Source: JALHMQ01 sp037441125 (GTDB lineage: Bacteria; Pseudomonadota; Gammaproteobacteria; Burkholderiales; Burkholderiaceae_F). Taken from it: a DNA stretch of 61,062 nt. A program made the position numbers and the translations under genes. This document shows, piece by piece, positions 23,401 through 31,842 of the stretch. The number at the start of each line of letters is the position of its first letter. Position 1 is the first letter of the stretch. The stretch covers positions 1 to 61,062 of the forward strand of contig JBBIST010000007.1 of assembly GCA_037441125.1 (NCBI GenBank), written 5' to 3'. The notes below the pieces were generated by a model. It did no database searches. It saw only the letters and a program-made list of their open reading frames with translations, and was not told the DNA's origin.

Positions 23401-23718
23401 GTGCCGCTGTTCCTGATCAGCCTGAAGGCCGGCGGCACCGGCCTGAACCTGACCGCCGCCGACACCGTGATCCACTACGACCCCTGGTGGAACCCCGCGG
23501 TCGAGCAGCAGGCCACCGACCGCGCGCACCGGATCGGCCAGGACAAGCCGGTGTTCGTCTATCGGCTGCTGGCGGCCGGCACGGTCGAGGAACGGATGCG
23601 CGCGCTACAGAAGCGCAAGGCCGATCTGGCGCGCGGCGTGCTCGACGAAGACGCCGCGCTCGCCAAGGTGCTGACCGCCGAGGACTTGCAAGTGCTGTTC
23701 GAGCCGCTGGCGGGGTAG
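20453..23718 (+). pseudogene. SWIM/SNF2 family helicase, broken by a stop and a frameshift
   Basis: The whole length encodes a roughly 1090-residue SNF2-type DNA-dependent ATPase. In order: N-terminal FHGPTLERGRQYAKDDRV; SWIM zinc finger CSCPVGYNCKHAAAVLI near 20670; a central all-beta region; then helicase motifs DDMGLGKTVQT, VFDEAQNLKNAKS (DEAQ box), LTGTPLENNLGELWSQFN, LLFSQFTSML, LISLKAGGTGLNLT and HRIGQDKPVF. Two lesions are seen: an in-frame TAA at 20612-20614 just before the SWIM motif, and a frame change in a GC dinucleotide tract near 22140-22152 (the ...TIPVRA and RDKHGRL halves are in different frames). A shorter downstream-started protein is conceivable. Sequencing error at both points cannot be excluded. 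Confidence 0.8.
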
Positions 23719-23836
23719 GAGGAAGCGCGACAGGGGTGCTTCAGCCGCTCTTGGAGCTCTGCCTTCCCCTGCGGATTGACTTCGACGGCGTGCGCAACCG
23801 CGGCGCGCTGCCGTGGCAAGTCAGGTTGAGCGAAGG

Positions 23837-24172
23837 TCAGCCATCGGCTACCGCGCGCTGTAGAGCTTCCGTGGCCCACTGGTTCAGGCTCTTGCCTTTG
23901 GCCTGAGCGGCAACGATGGCGCGGCTGTGCACTTCGGGTGGGACGCGCAGCAGCAACTTGCCCGATGCGGGCTTCTCAGGCTCCACACCTTGTTCTTCGC
24001 AGTCGTGCAAGTAGTCTTTGACTGCAGCCGCAAACTCACGTCGCAGTTGCGCAACCGTTGCGCCGTGGAAGCTGATGATGCTGCGCAGGCCGAGGATACG
24101 ACCGACAAAAAGACTGTCTCGCTCGTCGAACTCAATCCGAGCCGTGTAACCACCGTGGTGCATCGTATTCAT
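23837..24172 (-). CDS. hicB: HicB antitoxin of an intact hicAB pair
   Basis: A 111-residue antitoxin with an N-terminal HicB fold (YTARIEFDERDSLFVGRILG, ISFHGATVAQLRREF) and a C-terminal DNA-binding helix region (LLLRVPPEVHSRAIVAAQAK, SLNQWATEALQ). The ATG at 24172 overlaps the hicA stop by 4 bp. Same architecture as the HicB at 6977-7309. The roughly 120 bp between it and the helicase pseudogene show nothing of note. Confidence 0.85.
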   Translation of the reverse strand: MNTMHHGGYTARIEFDERDSLFVGRILGLRSIISFHGATVAQLRREFAAAVKDYLHDCEEQGVEPEKPASGKLLLRVPPEVHSRAIVAAQAKGKSLNQWATEALQRAVADG

Positions 24173-24423
24173 GGCTTCACTCCAGCGCGCTCGAGAAGCT
24201 CTCGCGCTTCTTCGACCTGGTACCGCTTCGCTTCTTTCCCTGGATGGGGTCGATGGCAGCGCCACTGATGGCCTGCAAGCTCAATCTTGACGCGAGAGCC
24301 CTCGCGCTCGACGACCGTGCCGCCAAGGGCCTTGATCAGGGCCTCAATGTCTGCAAAGGTGATGGACGCGAGAGTGGGTCTAGCGAAGATCGCGGCGAGC
24401 GTTTTGCGGTGCCGGGCGTTCAC
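24169..24423 (-). CDS. hicA: HicA-type mRNA interferase toxin
   Basis: An 84-residue protein from a GTG at 24423 (a neighbouring GTG at 24426 is equally possible). It begins NARHRKTLAAIFARPTLASI, the standard opening of this HicA subgroup, and continues IEALIKALGGTVVEREGSRV, AGHQWRCHRPHPGKEAK and LLERAGVKP. HicA enzymes cleave mRNA; here the usual TDKGAV piece is replaced by RYQVEEA. It precedes hicB with an ATGA overlap. With vapBC at 13.5 kb and DUF433/DUF5615 it is one of the complete modules. Confidence 0.8.
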   Translation of the reverse strand: MNARHRKTLAAIFARPTLASITFADIEALIKALGGTVVEREGSRVKIELAGHQWRCHRPHPGKEAKRYQVEEARELLERAGVKP

Positions 24424-24781
24424 CACAGAATGATAGCGAAGAGTGATAGCGTGAAGCGCTTGGCGCGACGCCGGGCGCACTCTGATGGCTAGCGCCCAAT
24501 GTGCGAGGCGCCCCGTGTACCACCCTACCCAGTCGATAGAGGACCGCCCTCAATCGATCGGACACCGGTGTGCACACCGCGCGGTCTTCTGCGCCATCGC
24601 GCATAGCGGCGCAAGAGTCGGCGACTTCGGGTTGGCTTGTTGCCGTTGCTGAGCGTTCTCGCTCATATGGCGAACCCTTGACCGCCGGCGCTGCGGTCCG
24701 CGCCGGCCTGGCGGGCGCGCGTCGCCGCCACAGCGCGGCGTCATAATGCGCGCAGCACCTGCCTTTGCGCGAGGCGCCGCT
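24424..24781. other. Intergenic stretch between hicA and the first Uma2 gene
   Basis: These 358 bp must carry the divergent promoters of hicAB and Uma2. I see no further protein-coding signal, RNA gene or strong palindrome. Confidence 0.4.
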
Positions 24782-25360
24782 ATGTCCCGTGCCCATGCCC
24801 TGCAGCCGCTGACCGAGGAAGACTACCTGCGCGTCGAGGAGGCTGCCGCCGTCAAGCACGAGTTCGTCGCCGGCCGCGCGCACGCGATGGCAGGGGCTAG
24901 CGAACGGCACAACCGGATCGCCGGTAACGTGTTCTTCCATCTGCGCGCCGCCACCCGCGGGCGTGCCTGCCGCGCGTTCATGGCCGACATGAAGCTGCGC
25001 CTGGACGAGGGGCCGGTGTTCTACTACCCGGACGCGATGCTGGTGTGCGATCCGGCCGACGATCACCCGACCTACAAACGCGCGCCGTGCCTGATCGCCG
25101 AGGTGCTGTCGCCGGCGACCGGCGCCATTGATCAGCGCGAGAAGTGGTCCGCCTACCGCAAGCTGCCGAGTCTGCGCTACTACCTGCTCGTGGACTCCGA
25201 GCGGCTGTGGGCGCGCGCCTTCTTCCGCGACGCGCAGGGCAACTGGCTCGAGCAGGCGCTCGAGCGCGACGATGCGCTGGAGGTCGCCTGCGACGGCACC
25301 CGCCTCAGGCTGACCCTGGACGATCTGTACGAAGACGCCGGCCTGCTGCCGCCGCTGTAG
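24782..25360 (+). CDS. Uma2 family protein, twin copy A
   Basis: A 192-residue Uma2/DUF820 protein: EEAAAVKHEFVAGRAHAMAG, DMKLRLDEGPVFYYPDAMLV, LIAEVLSPATGAIDQREKW (E-V catalytic-like motif), SLRYYLLVDSERLWARAFF. The ATG at 24782 matches the start of copy B. From 24803 the DNA is almost identical to 28059-28616. The two copies flank rmlB and the Asp-box gene as direct repeats. Function in the cell is not known; the fold is nuclease-like. Confidence 0.85.
   Translation: MSRAHALQPLTEEDYLRVEEAAAVKHEFVAGRAHAMAGASERHNRIAGNVFFHLRAATRGRACRAFMADMKLRLDEGPVFYYPDAMLVCDPADDHPTYKRAPCLIAEVLSPATGAIDQREKWSAYRKLPSLRYYLLVDSERLWARAFFRDAQGNWLEQALERDDALEVACDGTRLRLTLDDLYEDAGLLPPL
24803..25360 (+). repeat. 558-bp direct repeat, left copy (pairs with 28059-28616)
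   Basis: Covers nearly all of the Uma2 gene and ends at its stop codon. The two copies differ at only a handful of positions, mainly in the 5' third, so the duplication is recent or kept identical by gene conversion. Homologous recombination between them would delete rmlB and the Asp-box gene as a circle of about 3.3 kb. Confidence 0.9.
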
Positions 25361-25438
25361 GTGCGCGGCCCGCCGGCGCGCCCGGTGCAGTGCCGAGCCG
25401 CCGCTGCGCGCCGCCCGCCTGTAACCGCCTTGCGGCCG

Positions 25439-26491
25439 CTACGCGTACTGGCGCTCGACCCACTCGCGATAGCGCCCGTCGCGCACGCGATCGGCCCAGG
25501 GGCGATGGCCCAGGTACCAGTGCACGGTCTTGCGCAGGCCGCTGGCGAAGGTCTCGGTCGGCCGCCAGCCCAGTTCGGCTTCGATCTTGCGCGCATCGAT
25601 CGCGTAGCGGCGATCGTGGCCGGGGCGGTCCTTGACGAAGGCGATCTGCTGCGCGTACGAGCCGCTCGCCTTCGGCTGCAACTCGTCGAGGAGGGCACAG
25701 ATCGAGCGCACGACCTCGAGGTTGCGCAGCTCGCTCCTGCCGCCGATGTTGTAGACCTCGCCCGTGCGCCCGCGCTCGAGCACGGCGCGGATGCCGGCGC
25801 AGTGGTCGCCGACGTACAGCCAGTCGCGCACGTTGGCGCCGTCGCCGTAGACGGGCAGCTCCTTGCCGTCGAGCGCGTTGAGGATCACGAGCGGGATCAG
25901 CTTCTCCGGAAACTGGTACGGGCCGTAGTTGTTGCTGCAGTTGGTGGTGAGCACCGGCAGGCCGTAGGTGTGGTGATAGGCGCGCGCCAGGTGATCGGAG
26001 GCGGCCTTGGTCGCCGCGTACGGGCTGTTCGGTGCGTACGGCGTGGTCTCGCAGAAGGCGGGATCCTGCGCGCCGAGCGAGCCGTAGACCTCGTCGGTCG
26101 ACACGTGCAGGAAGCGGAAGGTGTCGCGTTCGGCGCCGGCCAGTTCGCTCCAATACGCGCGCGCTGCTTCGAGCAGCGCGAAGCTGCCGTTGACGTTGGT
26201 GCGCACGAACTCGGCCGGGCCGAGGATCGAGCGGTCGACGTGGCTTTCGGCGGCGAAGTGCAGCAGCGCCCGCGGGCGGTGCCGGCGCAGCAGGGCAAGC
26301 ACGGCGTCGCCGTCGCAGATGTCGAGCCGCTCGAAGCTGACCTGCGGGCGGTCGAGAACGGAACTCAGGTTCTCCAGGTTGCCGGCGTAGGTGAGCTTGT
26401 CGATGACGAGCACCGGCTCGGCGCTTTGCGCGACCCAGTCGAGCACGAAATTCGAGCCGATGAAGCCCGCGCCACCGGTGATGAAAATCAT
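25439..26491 (-). CDS. rmlB: dTDP-glucose 4,6-dehydratase
   Basis: A 350-residue extended SDR enzyme, second step of dTDP-rhamnose synthesis. Motifs: MIFITGGAGFIGSNFVLDWV (NAD loop), DKLTYAGNLENL, HFAAESHVDRSI, HVSTDEVYGSL with the T-D-E triad, and Y-x-x-x-K (PYAATKAASDH), then TNCSNNYGPYQFPEKLIPL. The ATG at 26491 begins on the NAD loop. It is separated from rmlACD by 6 kb of TA genes and a pseudogene, whereas these four genes usually sit together. It is divergent from the Asp-box gene and enclosed by twin Uma2 genes. Confidence 0.95.
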   Translation of the reverse strand: MIFITGGAGFIGSNFVLDWVAQSAEPVLVIDKLTYAGNLENLSSVLDRPQVSFERLDICDGDAVLALLRRHRPRALLHFAAESHVDRSILGPAEFVRTNVNGSFALLEAARAYWSELAGAERDTFRFLHVSTDEVYGSLGAQDPAFCETTPYAPNSPYAATKAASDHLARAYHHTYGLPVLTTNCSNNYGPYQFPEKLIPLVILNALDGKELPVYGDGANVRDWLYVGDHCAGIRAVLERGRTGEVYNIGGRSELRNLEVVRSICALLDELQPKASGSYAQQIAFVKDRPGHDRRYAIDARKIEAELGWRPTETFASGLRKTVHWYLGHRPWADRVRDGRYREWVERQYA

Positions 26492-26632
26492 TGCCGCTTT
26501 CCCAAAGTTGGCGCGGATTCTACTGAGCGTTGCCGACGGCGACCGGTTGAACGCTTGCGCGTCGCCGCGGTCGCACGAGACCGAGTCGATCGCGGTCGAT
26601 GCCCTGACGGGTCGACCGGTGGGAGTGCCGCC

Positions 26633-27916
26633 ATGAAGCGCTGTTGCACCTTGCTGCTGATCGCCGTGATCGCCGCGCCGGCGCAAGCGGCGCCGCTTGC
26701 CTGGAGCGGCACGACCGAGATTGCCGCGGCACGCGCCGAGCGCGGTCCGTGGCGAATGAACGAATCGCGCTGGGACTACGTCGACGATCCGTCGGTCGCG
26801 CTCGACGCCCGAGGCGAAGCGGCGGTGGTCTGGGTCGACCAGGCGCGCAAGGACGTGTTCTTCCAGCGCATCCCTGCGGCAGGTGCGGCGCCGGCGAGGC
26901 CGGTCAACGTCTCGCGCACGCCGGCGGTGTTCTCGTGGTTGCCGCGGGTGGCGCTCGCGCCGGACGAGCCGCGGCGGGTGTTCGTGCTCTGGCAGGAGAT
27001 CGTCTTCTCCGGCGGCTCGCATGGCGGCGAGATCTTCTTTGCGCGCTCCGAAGACGGCGGTGCGAGCTTCTCCGCGCCGCTGAACCTGTCTCGCTCCGAG
27101 GCCGGCGACGGCAAGGGGCGAATCGATCTGCATCGCTGGCACAACGGCAGCCTCGACCTCGCCGCCGGCGCCGGCGGCTCGGTTTACGCCGCCTGGACCG
27201 AGTACGAAGGCGTGCTCTGGTTGGCGCGCTCGGTCGACGGCGGCGCGAGCTTCTCGGCGCCGCGGCAGATCGCCGGCGGCGCCACGGACAAACCCGCGCG
27301 CGCGCCCGCGCTGGCGCTGGGCGCAAACGGCGCCGTGTATCTCGCCTGGACCGTCGGCGAGGACCGCCGCGCGGACATCCGCGTCGCACGTTCCGCCGAC
27401 GGCGGCGCGAGCTTCGCGCCGGCGCGCATCGTCGCGCCGAGCCCCGGTTACTCCGACGCACCCAAGCTCGCGGTCGACGCCAAGGGCGTCGTGCACCTCG
27501 TCTACGCGGAAAGCGCCGGCGGGCCCTTCGCTGCGAGCCACGTTCGCTACACGCGCTCGACCGACAGCGGCGCGAGCTTTGCGCCGCCACGCGAGATCTC
27601 ACCGCTCGGCGCGGGCTTTCCCTCGCTGAGCGTCGACGCGCAGGGCCATCTGTACGTGCTGTGGGAGCTTTTCACCGATCCGCGCGGATGGGCGCGCGGT
27701 CTTGCGCTCGCCGTGTCGCGCGACGGCGGCGCGAGCTTCGCGCCGGCCGCCACGGTGCCGGGCAGCATCGATCCCGCCGGCGGCTGGAACGGCAGCAGCC
27801 AGGGAATGCTGATGCGCAAGCTCGCGGTCAACGACGCCGGCGCGGTGGCGATCGTCAACAGCAGCTTCAAGCCCGACGAACGCAGCCGCGTGTGGATGAT
27901 CCGCGGCGCGCGTTAG
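26633..27916 (+). CDS. Secreted Asp-box (BNR/sialidase-like) beta-propeller protein
   Basis: A 427-residue exported protein: a Sec signal peptide (MKRCCTLLLIAVIAAPAQAA, cleavage after AQA) followed by a propeller with five clear Asp boxes of the form S-x-D-G-GASF (RSEDGGASF, RSVDGGASF, RSADGGASF, RSTDSGASF, VSRDGGASF), spaced about 60 residues. Such repeats occur in sialidases and in non-enzymatic propellers; I do not see the sialidase arginine triad with confidence, so a substrate is not assigned. The position beside rmlB, in a polysaccharide locus, suggests action on or binding to extracellular sugar, but this is inference. Confidence 0.8.
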   Translation: MKRCCTLLLIAVIAAPAQAAPLAWSGTTEIAAARAERGPWRMNESRWDYVDDPSVALDARGEAAVVWVDQARKDVFFQRIPAAGAAPARPVNVSRTPAVFSWLPRVALAPDEPRRVFVLWQEIVFSGGSHGGEIFFARSEDGGASFSAPLNLSRSEAGDGKGRIDLHRWHNGSLDLAAGAGGSVYAAWTEYEGVLWLARSVDGGASFSAPRQIAGGATDKPARAPALALGANGAVYLAWTVGEDRRADIRVARSADGGASFAPARIVAPSPGYSDAPKLAVDAKGVVHLVYAESAGGPFAASHVRYTRSTDSGASFAPPREISPLGAGFPSLSVDAQGHLYVLWELFTDPRGWARGLALAVSRDGGASFAPAATVPGSIDPAGGWNGSSQGMLMRKLAVNDAGAVAIVNSSFKPDERSRVWMIRGAR

Positions 27917-28037
27917 AAGCGCTCGCGCTGCCGCTGCGCGCTCGACGGCCGCGCCGTCGCGGTCACGCGCCATGCCTGTCCGGCGACCGGCCGCGGATCA
28001 TAATTGCGGCCGTTCCCGCGCCCGTGCGAGGCCCGCC

Positions 28038-28616
28038 ATGACTCATGCTCAGGCAGTGCAGCCGCTGACCGAGGACGACTACCTGCGCGTCGAGGAGGCC
28101 GCCGCCGTCAAGCACGAGTTCGTCGCCGGCCGCGTGCACGCGATGGCGGGGGCGAGCGAACGGCACAACCGGATCGCGCTCAACATCGCCTTCCATCTGC
28201 GCGCCGCCACCCGCGGGCGTGCCTGCCGCGCGTTCATGGCCGACATGAAGCTGCGCCTGGACGAGGGGCCGGTGTTCTACTACCCGGACGCGATGCTGGT
28301 GTGCGATCCGGCCGACGATCACCCGACCTACAAACGCGCGCCGTGCCTGATCGCCGAGGTGCTGTCGCCGGCGACCGGCGCCATTGATCAGCGCGAGAAG
28401 TGGTCCGCCTACCGCAAGCTGCCGAGTCTGCGCTACTACCTGCTCGTGGACTCCGAGCGGCTGTGGGCGCGCGCCTTCTTCCGCGACGCGCAGGGCAACT
28501 GGCTCGAGCAGGCGCTCGAGCGCGACGATGCGCTGGAAGTCGCCTGCGACGGCACCCGCCTCAGGCTGACCCTGGACGACCTGTACGAAGACACCGGCCT
28601 GCTGCCGCCGCTGTAG
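28038..28616 (+). CDS. Uma2 family protein, twin copy B
   Basis: A 192-residue protein, almost identical to copy A at 24782-25360; differences are in the first residues (MTHAQAVQPL against MSRAHALQPL), at ALNIAF against AGNVFF, and a few scattered sites. The upstream region differs, so each copy has its own start context. It lies between the Asp-box gene and the heptose operon. See copy A for motifs. Confidence 0.85.
   Translation: MTHAQAVQPLTEDDYLRVEEAAAVKHEFVAGRVHAMAGASERHNRIALNIAFHLRAATRGRACRAFMADMKLRLDEGPVFYYPDAMLVCDPADDHPTYKRAPCLIAEVLSPATGAIDQREKWSAYRKLPSLRYYLLVDSERLWARAFFRDAQGNWLEQALERDDALEVACDGTRLRLTLDDLYEDTGLLPPL
28059..28616 (+). repeat. 558-bp direct repeat, right copy (pairs with 24803-25360)
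   Basis: Right member of the near-identical pair, same orientation, offset 3256 bp. Both ends coincide with the Uma2 coding region rather than with flanking DNA, and no inverted terminal repeats are seen, so this is not a simple insertion sequence. Confidence 0.9.
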
Positions 28617-28764
28617 CCGCGCGCACACGCGCCGCCGTCTTGCGTGCGCGGCGCGATCGGCCGCGCCGGCCGGCGTCGGGCGCGACGCGCCTGTCGCCTG
28701 CGGCGCGTGCATCGGCGTCGGATAACGGCAGGATAATCGCGCCTTTCGTGCCCTGGACCATCCC

Positions 28765-29700
28765 GTGCCCGCTTCCCCCGTGACTGCCGCCGGCCGACTG
28801 CTCGTGGCCGGCGACGTGATGCTCGACCGCTATCTGTTCGGCGACGCCGAACGCATCTCGCCCGAAGCGCCGGTGCCGGTGGTGCGGGTCAAGCGCACCG
28901 ACGAACGACTCGGCGGTGCGGCCAACGTAGCGCGCAACGTCGCCGCGGTGGGCGGCGCAGTTAGCCTGCTGAGCGTGGTCGGCGACGACGAGCCGGGCCG
29001 CCTGCTGCGCGCGCTGCTGCAGGGCGCCGGCGTCAGCCCGCACCTGCACGTCGATGCGGCGATGAGCACGACGGTCAAGCTGCGCGTGATCGCGCGCCAG
29101 CAGCAGATGCTGCGCGTGGACTTCGAGACCGCGCCCGACGGCGAGGTGCTGGCGGCCAAGCTCGACCAGTTCGAGGCGCTGCTGCCTTCGCACGACCTGG
29201 TGATCCTGTCGGACTACGGCAAGGGCGGGCTGGCGCACATCGTGCGCATGATCGAACTGGCGCGCGCCGCCGCCAAGCCGATCCTGGTCGATCCCAAGGG
29301 CGACGACTACGCGCGCTATGCCGGCGCCACGATCATCACCCCCAACCGCGCCGAACTGCGCGAGGTCGTGGGCCGCTGGAAGTCCGAAGCCGATCTGGAA
29401 GCACGCGCGCAGAAACTGCGGCGGGAGCTGCGCACCGAGGCGCTGCTGCTCACGCGCAGCGAGGAAGGGATGACGCTGTTCGACGACGACGGTGCCTGGT
29501 CGGTGCCGGCGCAGGCGCGCGAGGTCTACGACGTCTCCGGCGCCGGCGACACGGTGATCGCGGTGCTGGGCGCGATGCTCGCCGCCGGCCGGCCGCTGCG
29601 CGAGGCGGTGCGGCTGGCCAACAAGGCCGGAGGGATCGTCGTCGGCAAGCTCGGCACGGCCACCGTTTCGCACGAGGAACTTTTCGGAACCGCGGCATGA
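28765..29700 (+). CDS. hldA: D-glycero-beta-D-manno-heptose-7-phosphate kinase
   Basis: A 311-residue PfkB/ribokinase-family enzyme that phosphorylates heptose-7-phosphate at O1 for LPS core. Motifs: LLVAGDVMLDRYLFGDAERI, SPEAPVPVVRV, ERLGGAANVARNVAAVGG, DPKGDDYARYAGATIITPNR, and the kinase loop VYDVSGAGDTVIAV with the catalytic Asp. It starts at a GTG. Unlike E. coli HldE, the adenylyltransferase domain is absent and is encoded separately three genes on (hldC). A 4-bp overlap couples it to hldD. Confidence 0.92.
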   Translation: MPASPVTAAGRLLVAGDVMLDRYLFGDAERISPEAPVPVVRVKRTDERLGGAANVARNVAAVGGAVSLLSVVGDDEPGRLLRALLQGAGVSPHLHVDAAMSTTVKLRVIARQQQMLRVDFETAPDGEVLAAKLDQFEALLPSHDLVILSDYGKGGLAHIVRMIELARAAAKPILVDPKGDDYARYAGATIITPNRAELREVVGRWKSEADLEARAQKLRRELRTEALLLTRSEEGMTLFDDDGAWSVPAQAREVYDVSGAGDTVIAVLGAMLAAGRPLREAVRLANKAGGIVVGKLGTATVSHEELFGTAA

Positions 29701-30689
29701 AGATCATCGTCACCGGCGCCGCCGGCTTCATCGGCGCCAACAACGTCAAGGCGCTCAACGAGCGCGGCGAGACCGAGATCCTCGCGGTCGACAACCTGAC
29801 GCGCGCCGACAAGTTCCGCAACCTCGTCGACTGCGAGATCGCCGACTACCTCGACAAGGCCACGTTCCTCGACCTCGTGCGCCGGCGCGCGCTGCCGCAG
29901 CCCGAGGTCGTGTTCCATCAGGGCGCCTGCTCCGACACGATGGAAACCGACGGCCGCTACATGCTGGAGAACAACTACCGCTGCACGCTCGAGCTGTTCG
30001 AGTGGTGCCAGCAGGCGCGCGTGCCGTTCATCTATGCCTCGTCGGCCGCGACCTACGGCCTGACGCAGACCTTCAGCGAGGAGCGCGCCAACGAGCGGCC
30101 GCTCAACGTCTACGGCTACTCGAAGTTCCTGTTCGACCAGATCCTGCGCCGGCGCATGCGCTCGCTCACCGCGCCGGCGATCGGCCTGCGCTACTTCAAC
30201 GTCTACGGCCCGCGCGAGGCGCACAAGGGGCGGATGGCGTCGGTCGCCTTCCACCACTACCACCAGTTCCGCGCCGAAGGGCGCGTCAAGTTGTTCGAAG
30301 GCAGCCACGGCTATGCCAACGGCGAGCAGCGGCGCGACTTCATCCACGTCGACGACGCAGTCGCGGTCAACCTGCACTTCTGGGACAAGCCGGTGGCCGG
30401 CATCTACAACCTCGGCACCGGCCGCGCGCAAAGCTTCAACGATGTCGCCCTCACCGTGGTCAACACTCTGCGCACGGCGCAGGGCCAGCCGGCGCTGCCG
30501 TTGGCCGACGCGGTGGCGCAGGGGCTGATCGAGTACATCGCCTTCCCCGAGGCGCTGCGCGGCAAGTACCAGGCGTACACGCAGGCCGACCTCAGCCGCC
30601 TGCGCGCCGCCGGCTACACGGCGCCGATGCTGACGGTCGAGGAAGGCACGGCGAAGTACGTGCGCTGGCTGCTGGCGCAGGCGGGCTGA
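29697..30689 (+). CDS. hldD: ADP-L-glycero-D-manno-heptose 6-epimerase
   Basis: A 330-residue extended SDR epimerase, last step of ADP-heptose synthesis. MKIIVTGAAGFIGANNVKAL (Rossmann loop), VFHQGACSDTMETDGRYMLE typical of HldD, YASSAATYG, Y-x-x-x-K in NVYGYSKFLFDQ, and GLRYFNVYGPRE followed by GRMASVAFH. The start overlaps the hldA stop (ATGA). Length equals that of RfaD proteins. Confidence 0.94.
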   Translation: MKIIVTGAAGFIGANNVKALNERGETEILAVDNLTRADKFRNLVDCEIADYLDKATFLDLVRRRALPQPEVVFHQGACSDTMETDGRYMLENNYRCTLELFEWCQQARVPFIYASSAATYGLTQTFSEERANERPLNVYGYSKFLFDQILRRRMRSLTAPAIGLRYFNVYGPREAHKGRMASVAFHHYHQFRAEGRVKLFEGSHGYANGEQRRDFIHVDDAVAVNLHFWDKPVAGIYNLGTGRAQSFNDVALTVVNTLRTAQGQPALPLADAVAQGLIEYIAFPEALRGKYQAYTQADLSRLRAAGYTAPMLTVEEGTAKYVRWLLAQAG

Positions 30690-30698
30690 GATTTGCCG

Positions 30699-31295
30699 AT
30701 GCCTCGGGCCGCCGCCTTCCTCGACCGCGACGGCGTGATCAACGTCGATCACGGCTACACCTGGCGGCGCGAGGACTTCGCCTTCGTCGCCGGCACGCTG
30801 CCGGCGGCGGCGCGCCTGCATGCGCTCGGTTTCGCGCTGGTCGTGGTCACCAACCAGTCGGGCATCGGCCGCGGCCTGTACACCGAGGCGGACTTCCACG
30901 CCCTGACCGACTGGATGAAGCAGGCGTTTGCCGGCGCCGGTGCGCCGCTCGCGGGTGTGTACTGGTGCCCGCACCATCCGACCGACGCCGCCGGCGCCTA
31001 CCGCCGCCAGTGCGGCTGCCGCAAGCCGGCGCCGGGCATGCTGCTGGACGCGATTCGCGAGCTCGATCTCGATCCGGCCCGGTCGCTGATGTTCGGCGAC
31101 AAGCGCGCCGATCTCGAGGCCGCCGCTGCGGCCGGCGTCGGGCAACGCATCCTGCTCGGCCACAACGGTGTGACCGCGCCCGATGCGGCCGACGCGCGCG
31201 GGCTGGCGACGGCGGTCTTCGCCTGCCTGGCGGCAGCGGTTGACGCACTCGCGCCGCGGCTGTCGCAACTCGCCGCGCCACAGGTCCGCGCATGA
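30699..31295 (+). CDS. gmhB: D-glycero-beta-D-manno-heptose-1,7-bisphosphate 7-phosphatase
   Basis: A 198-residue HAD-superfamily phosphatase: AAAFLDRDGVINVDHGYTWR (D-x-D), VVTNQSGIGRGLY, the zinc-binding loop WCPHHP...CGCRKPAPGM characteristic of GmhB, and the FGDKRADLEAA aspartate motif. I prefer the ATG at 30699 to a TTG two codons upstream. It overlaps hldC by 4 bp. It acts between HldA and HldC. Confidence 0.93.
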   Translation: MPRAAAFLDRDGVINVDHGYTWRREDFAFVAGTLPAAARLHALGFALVVVTNQSGIGRGLYTEADFHALTDWMKQAFAGAGAPLAGVYWCPHHPTDAAGAYRRQCGCRKPAPGMLLDAIRELDLDPARSLMFGDKRADLEAAAAAGVGQRILLGHNGVTAPDAADARGLATAVFACLAAAVDALAPRLSQLAAPQVRA

Positions 31296-31810
31296 GCTTG
31301 CCGCCATCGCCCGCTGCGAATCCCGGTCTGCCGCCGGCGTTCGAGAGCAAGATCGTCGCCCGCGCCGAGCTCGCCGCGCGCGTGGCGCGACTGCCGCGCC
31401 CGGTCGTGCTGACCAACGGCGTCTTCGACCTCCTGCACCGCGGCCACGTGACCTACCTGGCGCGCGCGCGTGCGCTCGGCGCGAGCCTGGTGGTGGCAGT
31501 CAACTCCGATGCCTCGGTGCGCCGGCTCGGCAAGGGTGCGGACCGGCCGATCAACGGCGAGGCCGACCGCGCCGCGGTGCTGGCCGCGCTCGAGAGCGTG
31601 ACCCTGGTGACGATCTTCGACGAAGCGGTGCCGCTGTCGGTGGTCGAGCTCGTGCGCCCCGAGGTCTACGTCAAGGGCGGCGACTACGACCTGGCGCGGA
31701 TTCCGGAGGCGCAACTGGCGCGCACCTGGGGCGCGCGCACGGTCGCGATCCCGTTCGAGCACGAACGCTCGACCAGCGCGCTGCTGGCCAAGGTGCGCGG
31801 GTCGGCATAA
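31292..31810 (+). CDS. hldC: D-glycero-beta-D-manno-heptose-1-phosphate adenylyltransferase
   Basis: A 172-residue nucleotidyltransferase of the RfaE domain II type: VVLTNGVFDLLHRGHVTYLA with the H-x-G-H signature, VAVNSDASVRRLGKGADRPI and PEVYVKGGDYDL. It adds AMP to heptose-1-phosphate. It is separate from the kinase, as in many betaproteobacteria. It completes hldA-hldD-gmhB-hldC; gmhA (the isomerase) is not in the window. Confidence 0.93.
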   Translation: MSLPPSPAANPGLPPAFESKIVARAELAARVARLPRPVVLTNGVFDLLHRGHVTYLARARALGASLVVAVNSDASVRRLGKGADRPINGEADRAAVLAALESVTLVTIFDEAVPLSVVELVRPEVYVKGGDYDLARIPEAQLARTWGARTVAIPFEHERSTSALLAKVRGSA

Positions 31811-31842
31811 TCGCGGCACCTGCCGCCGGCGCACCGTCCGTC

